The notes under the pieces are model-generated. The model did no database searches and was not told where the DNA came from. It saw nothing but the letters and a program-made list of their open reading frames with translations. DNA of 64,000 nucleotides, taken from NCBI GenBank assembly GCA_910574895.1, contig CAJTDQ010000002.1, positions 248,001-312,000 of the forward strand, given 5' to 3'. The first letter of the stretch is position 1; every line of letters begins with the position of its first letter. Positions 54,890 through 64,000 of the stretch are shown here, in pieces. This DNA comes from Eubacteriaceae bacterium. GTDB taxonomy: Bacteria; Bacillota; Clostridia; Lachnospirales; Lachnospiraceae. The translations under genes were made by a program, and so were the position numbers.

Positions 54890-56098
54890 TTAATTATACT
54901 CGCTTTCTATAATCATATCCAGCACTTTTTTGCTGGTAGATGGTCCGTCTAAATAATTGAATTTGTTATTAAAACAACGATATTTTTCGTTTACAGTAAA
55001 GTCTTTTGAAAACTTCTTAACATATTCAAATACTTTTTCCTGTTCTTTTACTACCGGTCCCGGCAGCTGTTCTATATCAAAATAGAAATCCCGTAAATTG
55101 TTTTTATACTCAAAATAATCTGCCATATAAAATATAATTGGTCTTTTCAGATTCGCATAGTCAAAGAATACCGATGAATAATCTGTTATCAGGATATCGC
55201 TGATTACGTATAATGTATTAATATCTTCAACTTTCGAGACATCATACACAAAGCCCTCATAATCTTCAATCTCTAATCTTTGTGAGATGAAGTAATGCGC
55301 CCTGAACAAAATAACATAGTCATCCCCCAGACAAACTTTTGCCTTGTCAAAATTAATATAATTTGCCAACTCAAACCCTGCTGCCGCACTATACTTATTA
55401 TCCCTGAATGTCGGTGCATACAGAATAACTTTTTTACCCTTTGGAATATTAAGCTCTTTTTTTATTCTAACGCAATCCTCTTCTGTTGCTTTAAATAAAA
55501 AATCATTTCTGGGATATCCTGTGGTAAGTACTCTGTCTTCCTTATTCACATCCCTCATACGAAACGCAGAAAAAAATTTCTCCGTACAATACTCAGACGG
55601 AGAAATCATATAAGATATTTTCTTAGACTCTTCTGTATAAATATTGTTAATTTGAGAAAATTTCGTCATAGCGTTTCCAGTCTTTTCCACATCACATCCA
55701 ATTTTCTTCAAAGGAGTGCCATGCCAAGTCTGTAAAAAAACCTGCTCTGCTCTCGGTTTCAAGAAAGGACGTGTATTCGAATTAAATATCCAGTACTTCG
55801 CCTTTGCCAATGCAAGATAATACTGAAAACTTTCGAATTTTACAATAGATGTATTTTCCCCTGTCAAATCTGTTCTCTCTGTGTTTCTTAAAGACCAGAT
55901 CAACTTATAATCCTTATATTTTTCATTATTTTTCATTTCTTCATATAAAGCCTTCGGATTGCAAGCTACATATCTTCCCTGAAATGCCTCAAAGATCACT
56001 GTTTTTTCATCAGGCTTTTCCATGATTTTTGCAATACAATACAGTAATCTTTTATATAGAAGCATCAGCTGTCTCAAAAAATCTTTTATCTTTTTCAT
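54890..56098 (-). CDS. CDP-glycerol glycerophosphotransferase family protein
   Basis: The 402-residue protein of the TagB/TagF family has an N-terminal amphipathic, membrane-associating segment and the motifs LQTWHGTPLKKIGCDV, TTGYPRNDFLF, ILYAPTFRDN and LITDYSSVFFDYANLKRPIIFY. It transfers glycerol phosphate from CDP-glycerol to a membrane-bound acceptor. Its ATG overlaps the stop of the preceding gene by four bases. Length is that of a single-domain TagB; whether it primes or polymerises cannot be told. Confidence 0.92.
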   Translation of the reverse strand: MKKIKDFLRQLMLLYKRLLYCIAKIMEKPDEKTVIFEAFQGRYVACNPKALYEEMKNNEKYKDYKLIWSLRNTERTDLTGENTSIVKFESFQYYLALAKAKYWIFNSNTRPFLKPRAEQVFLQTWHGTPLKKIGCDVEKTGNAMTKFSQINNIYTEESKKISYMISPSEYCTEKFFSAFRMRDVNKEDRVLTTGYPRNDFLFKATEEDCVRIKKELNIPKGKKVILYAPTFRDNKYSAAAGFELANYINFDKAKVCLGDDYVILFRAHYFISQRLEIEDYEGFVYDVSKVEDINTLYVISDILITDYSSVFFDYANLKRPIIFYMADYFEYKNNLRDFYFDIEQLPGPVVKEQEKVFEYVKKFSKDFTVNEKYRCFNNKFNYLDGPSTSKKVLDMIIESEYN

Positions 56099-57216
56099 TG
56101 AAGATGCCTCCCAAATACCTTTTCTGCTACACGCAGACTGCTGTTTCCATCATTATAGGAATTTATTATCATGTTTACTTTCTCTCTTTGTGCTGCATAT
56201 GTGTCATTCCCTTTTGCCACATCCGAGATAAACTGCTCTAAATCATCATAAGAAGATAATTTCATACCCGGCATATATTCAAAAGGATTTTCAAAAACGA
56301 ACCCTCTTTTTCTTCGATACTCTTCGATGTCTTCTACAGTAAATGCTATCGGTCTGTTTAAAAGCATATAATCAAAATAAACTGACGAATAATCTGTTAT
56401 CAATGCGTCTGCCTTTTTTAACAAAGAATAAACACTCATACCTTTTTTGTCTAAATCTTTCTGTACCATAAACTCAATCTGACTATACGCATCATAATTC
56501 ACCGATGCTGTCTGCAGTGGATGAAGTTTAATAATCAGTCTGCAATTTAAATCTTTTAATTTGGCATTCAAACGTTCCAACTGGTTATTTTTCAATAAAG
56601 AAACAACGTACTCCTCATCGTACTCCCTATATGTAGGAAGCCATAAAATAACCTTGCCTTTTTTTGATAAACAATCTGTTGCTGCATCCCGGGTAAACAA
56701 TTCATCGTTTCTTGGATTCCCTGTAATAATAACCTGCTCTTCTTTACAACCAAATATCTTTGCCATAATCGGTTGATATAAAGGCGAACTTGCTACTACA
56801 TATGTGAAAAAATTATAGTCTGTTTTTTCCAGGCCTTTTTCTAAGTTTCCAAGTTTCTTCAGCGGCGTCCCATGCCAAAGATTTACTACCACCTGAGATT
56901 TCGATGGCTTAATCGGATACTTACCAAAACAATAAAAAGCATATTTGGCTCTCATAAAATATGAAATCCCCTGCTTATTTCCTACAAAAGTCACATTGTC
57001 CGGCGTATTTTGTACATAATTATCAACATCATTAATGCTGACAACAATTTTGTATTTTTCATTATATTTCTGTGCAATTAAATAATCATAAAAAGCCTTA
57101 ACATTATCCCGGAATCCTAAGTTAGAATAAAAGAAAATAAGCCTCTCATCTTTTTTTATGATTTTATTAGCAAATGTCAATGGCTTAAACGCCACTTTTA
57201 AAATTTCTTTTTTCAT
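56095..57216 (-). CDS. CDP-glycerol glycerophosphotransferase family protein
   Basis: The 373-residue single-domain member carries VNLWHGTPLKKLGNL, ITGNPRNDELF, ILWLPTYREYD and LITDYSSVYFDYMLLNRPIAF. It differs from its neighbour in the catalytic surroundings (LPTYRE rather than APTFRD), so the two probably act at different steps. Translated with the flanking genes: its ATG directly follows the stop of the GT2 gene. Confidence 0.92.
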   Translation of the reverse strand: MKKEILKVAFKPLTFANKIIKKDERLIFFYSNLGFRDNVKAFYDYLIAQKYNEKYKIVVSINDVDNYVQNTPDNVTFVGNKQGISYFMRAKYAFYCFGKYPIKPSKSQVVVNLWHGTPLKKLGNLEKGLEKTDYNFFTYVVASSPLYQPIMAKIFGCKEEQVIITGNPRNDELFTRDAATDCLSKKGKVILWLPTYREYDEEYVVSLLKNNQLERLNAKLKDLNCRLIIKLHPLQTASVNYDAYSQIEFMVQKDLDKKGMSVYSLLKKADALITDYSSVYFDYMLLNRPIAFTVEDIEEYRRKRGFVFENPFEYMPGMKLSSYDDLEQFISDVAKGNDTYAAQREKVNMIINSYNDGNSSLRVAEKVFGRHLQ

Positions 57217-58041
57217 TTACTTTTCTTTCCTTAATATTTTCTTATATATCAGCACCCTGACACTGTTCGGCACAAGACTGACAACAGACCTTCCCACAGC
57301 TGATGTCAGAAAAGAAAGCGTTCCTATAAACCCAAGCCTTTTCAGATGATTCTGAAATCTGAAGATACATCCTACATAGGATATTCCTCCCCTTCTCTTA
57401 TACATGTCCTCTCCGGCTCTCATATATACCAGATTTTCCTGAACATTGTATCCTTTATAACCCTTACAGAACATCGTTACCCACAAATTATAATCCTCGA
57501 AATATCTATAATCCTCATATAATCCGGAAGCAACGACTGCCTCTTTTTTATACATTACAGACGGGTGATTAAATGGACTCCTTTTTGCTGCAAAATCATA
57601 CATTTCCTGCCAAGTCTCCGGCACCACTCTCTCTGCCTTTGTATTGTCTATATTTTCCGTAAATTCAATTATATTAGAGCCGACAATATCTACACCCTGT
57701 TCTTCCATAGCTCTTAACTGTTTTTCCATTCTGTCCGGTGCACTGATATCATCACTGTCCATGCGTGCGATAATATTATTTTTGCACTGCAGAATTCCAT
57801 GATTAAGCGCCTTTGCCAGACCCATATTATGCTCCAGCCGATAAACATTGAACAAGCCTGAATAGGTTGTTACATAATCTGCAATAACTTTATTCAGGCC
57901 TTGATTCAGAGGTCCGTCACAGACAATAACAAAATCATTCGTCTTTACCGTCTGATTTAAAATACTGTCTACTGCCTCCTTAAAATATTCTGGATTCTCT
58001 TTTATATAAACCGACATTAGCACGGAGTAATTCTCGTTCAT
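57217..58041 (-). CDS. Family 2 glycosyltransferase
   Basis: The 274-residue protein has a GT-A fold with YSVLMSVYIKENPEYFKEA, DFVIVCDGPLNQ, MDSDDISAP (DxD) and RSPFNHPSVMYKKEAV, typical of amylovoran/rhamnosyl-like GT2 enzymes. It has a C-terminal basic segment but no membrane helix. Probably the second sugar of the repeat unit. An AGGTGG site precedes the ATG, 8 bases after the sugar transferase gene ends. Confidence 0.9.
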   Translation of the reverse strand: MNENYSVLMSVYIKENPEYFKEAVDSILNQTVKTNDFVIVCDGPLNQGLNKVIADYVTTYSGLFNVYRLEHNMGLAKALNHGILQCKNNIIARMDSDDISAPDRMEKQLRAMEEQGVDIVGSNIIEFTENIDNTKAERVVPETWQEMYDFAAKRSPFNHPSVMYKKEAVVASGLYEDYRYFEDYNLWVTMFCKGYKGYNVQENLVYMRAGEDMYKRRGGISYVGCIFRFQNHLKRLGFIGTLSFLTSAVGRSVVSLVPNSVRVLIYKKILRKEK

Positions 58042-58049
58042 GAAACCAC

Positions 58050-59411
58050 CTATTTTTTCTCAATAATTGCCGTTTTCTGGTCTTTTTCAACACCCTCTGT
58101 ATTGTCTTTCATAAACATAATCTTAAATGTCATTAAAATTAACTGAATATCCGTCCAGACCTTATAATGCTGAATGTAATGCATGTCCAGTTTTAGTTTA
58201 TCATAAGGGGTTGTATTGTACTTTCCATAAACCTGTGCATATCCTGTAAGTCCTGCTTTAACTTTTAAGCGGAAGCAGAACTCCGGTATACTCTCCTCAT
58301 ACTCTTTTGCAATTTCCGGTCTCTCCGGTCTTGGACCTACCACCGACATCTGACCTGCAAGTATGTTAAATACCTGAGGGAGTTCATCAAGATGTGTTGC
58401 TCTAAGTATCTTTCCTACCTTTGTAATTCTCTCATCATCTTTTGCTGCCAATCTGGCACCATCTTTTTCAGAATCACACTTCATACTTCTAAACTTTAAT
58501 ATCTGAAATACATTTCCATCTTTCGTTAGTCTTGGCTGTGTATAAAACACCGGACCTCTGTCCCAAATCAAATCACCTAATGCTACTAAGATAGTTATAG
58601 CAACTGTCGGCACACATAATATTAAGGAAATAACAATGTCAAGCAACCGTTTTAAAAATGCCTGCTCCCACTTTAATCCCTTTGCTTTTGTTACTAACAA
58701 CGGTGAGTCAAACAGCGTATTATGTTCCGAACCGATAATAATTATGTCAGAAATCTTCGGTGTAATATATGCTCTTTTATCATACATGTAACATAACTTT
58801 ATAATTGAGTTACGTTTTGCACTCGGAATATCACACAACAGTATTGCAGAATGCTTTAAAATCGCACTCTTTATTTCATCAAAACTCTCATCGCAATGAA
58901 TCGCTTCCGAGATAATATATTTATCTTCACGTGTCTTTATTTTCTTTAAAAAATTATCCGGATCTCTGTCACTAAAAATCAACAGCATATCCCTTGGTGG
59001 ATACATCCATCTGTAAATCCCAATAGCAATACCCGACCATACAAGACAACACAGTATATTATCAAAACTCATTCCAATCAGCGGTGCAGGATTTACCAGT
59101 TTGAGGGAAAGCATAGAAATCTGCAGATACATTATAAAATTTGTAAACAATAATGCTAAAAGCTGTGAAAATACCAAATTAGAATATTGTAATCTTCCCA
59201 ACTTAAAGGCTCCGTATACATGACTAAACAAAGTAAACATCAAAGCATACACAAATAATAAAACAATATGACCTTTAAAGAAAAACTCTCTTTCCATACC
59301 GGTACTGTAATGATGATCCCAGAAATACCAGAATATCATGGTTTGTCCGGTAATTATAATTGCCTGTAATAACAGTATTGTAATTCTTCTAAACGCTCTT
59401 GACTGCTTCAT
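58050..59411 (-). CDS. Polyprenyl-phosphate sugar-1-phosphate transferase (WbaP/CpsE type)
   Basis: About 453 residues from the ATG at 59411, chosen for its TTAGGAG site; the frame is open for 33 more codons. Five N-terminal helices (about 10-150) and a Rossmann-like middle part precede a catalytic bacterial sugar transferase domain (about 260-440) with KRLLDIVISLILCVP, ILKFRSMKCDS, THLDELPQVFNIL and VVGPRPERPE. It puts the first sugar phosphate on undecaprenyl phosphate and so starts the surface polymer. First gene of the minus-strand operon, with promoter at 59482-59510. Confidence 0.92.
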   Translation of the reverse strand: MKQSRAFRRITILLLQAIIITGQTMIFWYFWDHHYSTGMEREFFFKGHIVLLFVYALMFTLFSHVYGAFKLGRLQYSNLVFSQLLALLFTNFIMYLQISMLSLKLVNPAPLIGMSFDNILCCLVWSGIAIGIYRWMYPPRDMLLIFSDRDPDNFLKKIKTREDKYIISEAIHCDESFDEIKSAILKHSAILLCDIPSAKRNSIIKLCYMYDKRAYITPKISDIIIIGSEHNTLFDSPLLVTKAKGLKWEQAFLKRLLDIVISLILCVPTVAITILVALGDLIWDRGPVFYTQPRLTKDGNVFQILKFRSMKCDSEKDGARLAAKDDERITKVGKILRATHLDELPQVFNILAGQMSVVGPRPERPEIAKEYEESIPEFCFRLKVKAGLTGYAQVYGKYNTTPYDKLKLDMHYIQHYKVWTDIQLILMTFKIMFMKDNTEGVEKDQKTAIIEKK

Positions 59412-59481
59412 TTCTTCTCCTAAAACATAAGCTGGCTTGCACCACTTGGGGACACGCAATACCAGCTCATAAACTATACTA

Positions 59482-59510
59482 ATTTTACCAAAGCCACTAT
59501 TATTTGTCAA
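59482..59510 (-). promoter_or_regulatory. Promoter of the surface-polymer operon
   Basis: TTGACA (59510-59505), 17-base spacer, TAAAAT (59487-59482) on the minus strand, about 70 bases before the sugar transferase ATG. The 59412-59727 spacer shows nothing else except the divergent promoter at 59575-59602. Confidence 0.75.
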
Positions 59511-59574
59511 TTCATGTCATTTTTTTCAAAATATGAATATTTTGTGACTTTTACGTAACCCTTTGGTTCATACT

Positions 59575-59602
59575 TTGTTTTTTTTTCATTATGTAGTATA
59601 AT
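59575..59602 (+). promoter_or_regulatory. Promoter of the LCP gene
   Basis: TTGTTT (59575-59580), 16-base spacer, TATAAT (59597-59602), with a leader of about 115 AT-rich bases before the ATG. Confidence 0.6.
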
Positions 59603-59727
59603 GAGACACGAATTTAAACTTTATTTTTATTTTGCTCAATAAAAGGGATTTTTATTTCGTTTAATAGATAAAACTAATTTAAATTACTTTTTTATTTTAC
59701 AGTGGTTTAAATTTTTAGGAGGTATTT

Positions 59728-61107
59728 ATGAGTAAAAAACAAAAGTCTTCGGACATTAAAACAGGATATTATGGATATAGCTCTGAAACAGGCAGTTCCA
59801 GAAAAAATACAAACATGAAAAAACAAAGAAAAGCAAAAGGCTCAAATGTCGGTAAAGCTTTGGGTATTATTCTTGTTATATTACAATTAATTGCATCTGT
59901 AGCTTTTGTATGGATGTTTTTATCCAAAGGTTTCGCTTTTACTTCTGCCGGCGTTGTTGCAGGTATCATTGCAGTTCTTATTATTCTTCTGGCAGTTGTA
60001 TTATTTCTTCTGCAAAGAACAAAAAATGCCCAGACTTTTGGCAAGATAATTTCTATTGTTTTAATTATTATTCTTGCATTGGGGTGTTATTATCTTTCCA
60101 AAGACTTAAGCAAATTTACAACCGGTGATAAATTAGACGATACGCCTTTTGTTGTCTTCGTATCTGCTAATGATACTTTTGGTGAATTTAATGAAAAAAC
60201 CTTAGGACGTTCTGACACAAATATTCTTGCGATTGTAAATCCGAAGAATCATAATGTTCTTATGATTTCTACACCAAGAGATTATTATGTTCCTGTTCAG
60301 GCACAGGCTGTCGCTCCGGAATCATACGATAAATTAACCCATGTAGGTCTTTATGGAAAAGGAACTGCCAAAAAGAAAACAGACGGTTCTCCTGCTACCG
60401 CAAGTGACTGGCAATGGGCATATGAAGTGAACTGGGATTCAGGAAATAAAGCATTAATGAATACATTAAAGCATTTGTATAAATTCAATGTTCCAAATAA
60501 ACATTATCATTATATTAAACTGAACTTTACCGGTTTTTCAGACTTAATTGATGCTATGGGAGGCATTACTGTCAATGTAGACAAGCCTTTCCGTACCAGA
60601 ACTTATGCATCTTATGGCGATAACGATACCGGCGAAAGAAAAACATATACCTATACAAAAGGTAAAATGAAAATGGATGGAGCCACAGCTCTGACTTTTG
60701 CCAGAGAACGTCATTCTTTCGCTAACGGGGACATGCAGAGAAACAAAAATCAGGTTAAAGTTTTAAAAGCAATTGAAAAGAAAGCTCTCAGCGGAAATAC
60801 TTTGTTACGTTACAACAGTATATTAGATGCTATTGAAAATTGCTTTGCGACCAACATTGATATCTCTTCATCTATTAATCTATTAAAAGATGGAGGAAGT
60901 GACGGATGGAACATTATGTCATTTAGTGTTATTGGTACTCCTTCCAGACAAATTTGTACATTTACAGGTACATCACTGTCTGTTGTAATGCAGGATGAAG
61001 AATCTGTAAATCGTGCAAGTAACTTGATTAAAATGACTTTAGACGGTAAGAGTACAGAAGAAATAAAGAAGCAGATTAAAGCATACAATAAAGAGCAGGG
61101 AAATTAA
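59728..61107 (+). CDS. LytR-CpsA-Psr family cell-wall polymer ligase
   Basis: The 459-residue protein has a basic cytoplasmic N-terminus (about 1-40) and three membrane helices (about 45-65, 72-95, 105-125). The LCP domain follows with [44 protein letters not shown] and [21 protein letters not shown], including the conserved Arg and Asp residues. LCP enzymes move polyprenyl-linked glycopolymers onto peptidoglycan. Divergent from the polymer-synthesis operon, which is the obvious source of its substrate. AGGAGG site; followed by murG after 13 bases. Confidence 0.93.
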   Translation: MSKKQKSSDIKTGYYGYSSETGSSRKNTNMKKQRKAKGSNVGKALGIILVILQLIASVAFVWMFLSKGFAFTSAGVVAGIIAVLIILLAVVLFLLQRTKNAQTFGKIISIVLIIILALGCYYLSKDLSKFTTGDKLDDTPFVVFVSANDTFGEFNEKTLGRSDTNILAIVNPKNHNVLMISTPRDYYVPVQAQAVAPESYDKLTHVGLYGKGTAKKKTDGSPATASDWQWAYEVNWDSGNKALMNTLKHLYKFNVPNKHYHYIKLNFTGFSDLIDAMGGITVNVDKPFRTRTYASYGDNDTGERKTYTYTKGKMKMDGATALTFARERHSFANGDMQRNKNQVKVLKAIEKKALSGNTLLRYNSILDAIENCFATNIDISSSINLLKDGGSDGWNIMSFSVIGTPSRQICTFTGTSLSVVMQDEESVNRASNLIKMTLDGKSTEEIKKQIKAYNKEQGN

Positions 61108-61120
61108 AAAGAGGTGCACT

Positions 61121-62182
61121 ATGAAAAAAATTATTTTAACCGGCGGGGGAACTGCCGGTCATGTAACACCCAATATTGCATTAATTCCAAAATTAAAAGA
61201 ATCTGGATATGAGATAAAATACATTGGCTCCAAAGGAGGCATGGAAACGCAGCTTGTAAAAGATGCCGGACTGGATTATACAGGCATTTCATCAGGAAAA
61301 TTAAGACGATATTTCAGTTGGAAAAACTTTTCTGATCCTTTCAGAGTTTTAAGAGGATATTTTCAGGCAAAAAAAATTATTAAAAAGTATAAACCCGATA
61401 TTGTTTTTTCAAAAGGCGGTTTTGTGACAGTACCTGTTGTGTTTGCTGCAGACAAATATAATATTCCGGTTATTATTCACGAGTCTGATATGACTCCAGG
61501 ACTTGCAAACAGGCTGGCTATTAAAAAGGCCACAAAAGTATGTCACAATTTTCCTGAAACAGCTAAATATCTGGGGGAAAAAGCAGTTCACACCGGCTCT
61601 CCTATCCGAGCAGAACTCTTTACAGGGAATAAACTTACTGCCCTGGATATGTGCGGCTTCACCGCCAACAAACCGGTTATTATGGTAACTGGCGGCAGCC
61701 TTGGGGCTGAAAACGTAAATAAGCTTGTTCGTGCTGCACTTCCTGAACTTTTAAAAGATTTTCAGGTAGCACACCTTTGTGGAAAAGGAAAGCTGGATCC
61801 AACCCTTGCAAATACGAAGGGTTATGCCCAGTTTGAATATATCAGCGAACAAATGAAAGATTTTTTTGCAATGGCAGATATTATTATCTCCAGAGCGGGT
61901 GCAAACAGCATCTGTGAAATATCTGCACTTAAAAAACCAAATATTCTGATTCCACTATCTGCCAGCGCCAGCCGGGGCGATCAGATATTAAACGCAAAAT
62001 CTTACGCAAAACAAGGTTTCAGTGAAGTTCTTGACGAAGACGTGGCAACGAAAGATGACCTCATTTCCACAGTACATAAAGTATACGACAACCGTAACAC
62101 CTATATTAACGCTATGTCCAAATCTTCCGGCACAGGCGGTGTTGAAAAAATCGTATCACTAATAAAAGAATTAAGTAAGTAA
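61121..62182 (+). CDS. murG: UDP-GlcNAc:lipid I transferase MurG
   Basis: The 353-residue GT-B enzyme has the N-terminal [16 protein letters not shown], a central [15 protein letters not shown] and the C-terminal [23 protein letters not shown] donor-binding motif. It makes lipid II for peptidoglycan. The length is normal. It sits with the LCP gene rather than in a division cluster, as in several clostridia. An AGAGGTG site precedes the ATG. A palindromic element follows. Confidence 0.95.
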   Translation: MKKIILTGGGTAGHVTPNIALIPKLKESGYEIKYIGSKGGMETQLVKDAGLDYTGISSGKLRRYFSWKNFSDPFRVLRGYFQAKKIIKKYKPDIVFSKGGFVTVPVVFAADKYNIPVIIHESDMTPGLANRLAIKKATKVCHNFPETAKYLGEKAVHTGSPIRAELFTGNKLTALDMCGFTANKPVIMVTGGSLGAENVNKLVRAALPELLKDFQVAHLCGKGKLDPTLANTKGYAQFEYISEQMKDFFAMADIIISRAGANSICEISALKKPNILIPLSASASRGDQILNAKSYAKQGFSEVLDEDVATKDDLISTVHKVYDNRNTYINAMSKSSGTGGVEKIVSLIKELSK

Positions 62183-62215
62183 TTTTGCCAAACACATGTG
62201 ATATACTATTTATTC

Positions 62216-62465
62216 GCAGCGGAGACAGGTGCAGTAACATATTGGCAAACTTCATAGCTTAAATATTTGTTGTTAGACAAAAGAAAAGGAACGCTTTTAA
62301 AGCATCGGATACAACTTCGGAGAAATTTGATAATTTCTTCTCCGTGAATCCTTAAAATCTGATTCGGTATCAGATTTTAGCTTTAAGCATTCCTTTTCTT
62401 TTTGTCTACAAATATTTTAAGTTATTCAATGTTTGCCAATATGTTACTGCGCCTGTTCCCGCTGC
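62216..62465. repeat. Large palindromic structured element P3
   Basis: A 250-base palindrome between convergent murG and HIT genes. Outer arms GCAGCGGAGACAGGTGCAGT and complement continue through AACATATTGGCAAAC. Inner arms are TTAAATATTTGT...AGAAAAGGAACGCTT and its near-complement. The centre holds hairpins CGGAGAAA...TTTCTTCTCCG and AAAATCTGAT...ATCAGATTTT joined by short unpaired strings, the same plan as P1 and P2. It may double as a bidirectional terminator. Confidence 0.8.
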
Positions 62466-62501
62466 CAGCAAATAAAATCCTACAAGGCTTTGGCAGAATA
62501 A

Positions 62502-62912
62502 CTACAGAATCTCTTTTGCTTTTGCTGCGATTTTTTCAAGACCTTCTGTGTCCTGCGTTCCCGGTGTCCATTTAATATGAGCATCGTCATCATCATACCT
62601 TGGAATCACATGGATGTGCAGATGGAACACAGACTGACCTGCTACTTCTCCATTATTCTGTAATATATTAACACCCTTGCAGCCTGTTGCTTCTTTCAGA
62701 GCTGCTGCAACCCTCTTTGCCACAATATGAGCATGTGCCAATAGTTCATCCTGAATTTCAAATACATTTGCTGCATGCTCCTTTGGTATTACTAAAGCAT
62801 GTCCCAATGTCGCTGGTGAGATATCAAAAATCACTTTGACTTTATCATCCTCATACAATGTATTTGACGGAATCTCTCCTGCTGCTATTTTACAAAAAAT
62901 ACAATCACTCAT
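62502..62912 (-). CDS. HIT-family nucleotide hydrolase
   Basis: A 136-residue protein from the ATG at 62912 (AGGGAGG site); the open frame extends 24 codons further without a site and overlaps the rhomboid gene. The motifs are MSDCIFCKIAAGEIPSN with a zinc-type CxxC and the histidine triad HLHIHVIPR. Members of the Hint branch remove AMP from amine or acyl adducts. Common single-gene housekeeping function. Confidence 0.95.
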   Translation of the reverse strand: MSDCIFCKIAAGEIPSNTLYEDDKVKVIFDISPATLGHALVIPKEHAANVFEIQDELLAHAHIVAKRVAAALKEATGCKGVNILQNNGEVAGQSVFHLHIHVIPRYDDDDAHIKWTPGTQDTEGLEKIAAKAKEIL

Positions 62913-62940
62913 TATATTTCCTCCCTTTATATTTTTTATT

Positions 62941-63549
62941 TTACAGATAAAATCTTTTATTATATTGCGGATGATACAGAACAAATGCCATAATCACCCC
63001 AGCTAATGCGCCGCCCAGATGAGCCATCCAGTCTACGCCTTCTTCCATGTTTCCAAAAACCATTAAAGCAAACAAAATAATCAAACGTGGTGTGGATACC
63101 TCTCCCATCTGTTTTCTGTTCTTAAATATCATGACCAACATGACACCAAAAATACCAAATACCGCTCCGGAGGCGCCAACACTTACCACTGCTTCATTCA
63201 TTTGCATTTCTGCAAATGCCGAAATGAGCGAGCCACCAATACCACAGACAAAATATGTTATAAAATATTTTATCGGTCCATATTCTTTTTCAATCTGATA
63301 TCCCAGAATACCTAACATAAACATGTTGTTTAAAATATGCTCCGCACCGGAATGAATAAACATATGCGTAAGCAGCCGGTACCACTGCCCCTGTTCAAAA
63401 ACATCCGGCCAGTACATCGCACCGTGCTCATATAAATACAATGTGCTTTCTGTATCACCTAATATTTCCATTCCAAGGAAAACAATCACATTTATGATAA
63501 TAAGACCTGCCGTTATAATTGGTATATCTCTCATTCTTTCGTTATACAT
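62941..63549 (-). CDS. Rhomboid family intramembrane serine protease
   Basis: About 202 residues from the ATG at 63549; a TTG at 63579 would overlap the previous stop and is less likely. Six helices. The motifs are WYRLLTHMFIHSGAEHILNNM, the catalytic Ser in VGASGAVFGIFGVM, and the catalytic His in WMAHLGGALAG. It cleaves single-span membrane proteins; substrates unknown. It lies between the last glycerophosphotransferase gene and HIT on the same strand. Confidence 0.92.
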   Translation of the reverse strand: MYNERMRDIPIITAGLIIINVIVFLGMEILGDTESTLYLYEHGAMYWPDVFEQGQWYRLLTHMFIHSGAEHILNNMFMLGILGYQIEKEYGPIKYFITYFVCGIGGSLISAFAEMQMNEAVVSVGASGAVFGIFGVMLVMIFKNRKQMGEVSTPRLIILFALMVFGNMEEGVDWMAHLGGALAGVIMAFVLYHPQYNKRFYL

Positions 63550-63575
63550 ATACTTATTTCCATTTCCTCTATCTG

Positions 63576-64000
63576 TCAATCATTGTTCATATAGTCATTT
63601 ATTACTTTTGAAATTCGCTCACAACTATGTCCGTCACATCCCGTCATATATTTCCTAATAAATGACTCATGTTTTTCTGAAACAGTCTGCTTACTGCAAT
63701 CTGCCAGATAATTTTCTAATTCCTCCTGATTTTGATATACATCTCCTGGAAGATCATCCGGATAATTCAGATAAAACCCTCTGTTATAAATAGCCAGATC
63801 ATAACAGAAAAATGCAATCGGCTTGTTTAATAATGCATATTCAAATATAACTGATGAATAATCTGTTATCAGCATATCCGAAATAAACATTAAATCGTTC
63901 GTAGAGAAATCTCTCATGACTTTAATATTATCATACTTATGCGGAATAATATCATTTTTCATAACCGGATGTGGACAGATCAAAAACTGCTGATTTGGCA
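63576..64000 (-). CDS. CDP-glycerol glycerophosphotransferase, C-terminal part only
   Basis: The frame is open to the right edge of the window, so the gene continues outside. The visible 141 residues carry PNQQFLICPHPVMKND, MLITDYSSVIFEYALLNKPIAFF and the end DGHSCERISKVI, all typical of the C-terminal half of TagB/TagF enzymes. This is the sixth member of the family in the window and suggests that the polymer cluster extends to the right. Confidence 0.9.
   Translation of the reverse strand, partial: PNQQFLICPHPVMKNDIIPHKYDNIKVMRDFSTNDLMFISDMLITDYSSVIFEYALLNKPIAFFCYDLAIYNRGFYLNYPDDLPGDVYQNQEELENYLADCSKQTVSEKHESFIRKYMTGCDGHSCERISKVINDYMNND

Overview
The window looks like a chromosomal segment of a low-GC Gram-positive clostridium, most probably a Lachnospiraceae gut commensal. 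The grounds are the AT-rich sequence with AGGAGG-type ribosome binding sites, a Spo0A orthologue, gene neighbourhoods such as gdpP-rplI-dnaB and mutS2, a large secreted cell-wall-type glucanase, and a C-terminal RlmD tail of a kind I associate with this family. No rRNA, tRNA, CRISPR array or intact insertion sequence was seen.

Layout. (1) 0-6.7 kb, minus strand: an agr-like LytTR regulator/GHKL kinase pair and two flanking operons. All three transcription units start from promoters of identical 66-bp geometry, made of two GTTGAxAACG repeats and a -10 box. One operon begins with an 18-codon ORF for an amphipathic peptide. The other encodes a membrane-anchored foldase, a chymotrypsin-fold protease and an Ig-like secreted protein. 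(2) 6.7-14.7 kb: a 1849-residue GH81 beta-1,3-glucanase with six discoidin modules, and a BspA-like leucine-rich-repeat surface protein. (3) 14.8-16.2 kb: a PurF-like protein lacking the usual N-terminal cysteine. (4) 16.5-23.2 kb: a probable accessory/defence island with two membrane ORFs, a RhuM protein and a 1250-residue nuclease-STAND ATPase. (5) 23.2-43.4 kb: housekeeping genes (rlmD, YhaM-like HD protein, mutS2, a PhoB/PhoR-type pair, spo0A, ferredoxin, MerR regulator, dnaB, rplI, gdpP, pgi, mtnN) and a TagGH-type exporter. (6) 43.7-64 kb: a surface-polymer region with tagD, six CDP-glycerol glycerophosphotransferase-family proteins, glycosyltransferases, a polyprenyl-phosphate sugar transferase, an LCP ligase and murG, followed by HIT and rhomboid genes.

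How it fits together. TagD would supply CDP-glycerol, the TagB/TagF-like enzymes would build or decorate a glycerol-phosphate-containing glycan on a polyprenyl carrier primed by the sugar transferase, TagGH would export it and the LCP protein would attach it to the wall. The kinase/regulator pair would sense a signal, possibly its own small peptide, and switch on a secreted protease and its foldase.

The most interesting non-coding content is a set of large nested palindromes at 37.7-38.5 kb and 62.2-62.5 kb and a cloverleaf-like element at 12.6 kb and 38.25 kb. Stem sequences differ between copies while pairing and short junction motifs are conserved. Decay is visible in several genes: a frameshifted protease paralogue, an RlmD tail lost by a nonsense codon plus a frameshift, and a truncated glycerophosphotransferase/glycosyltransferase.
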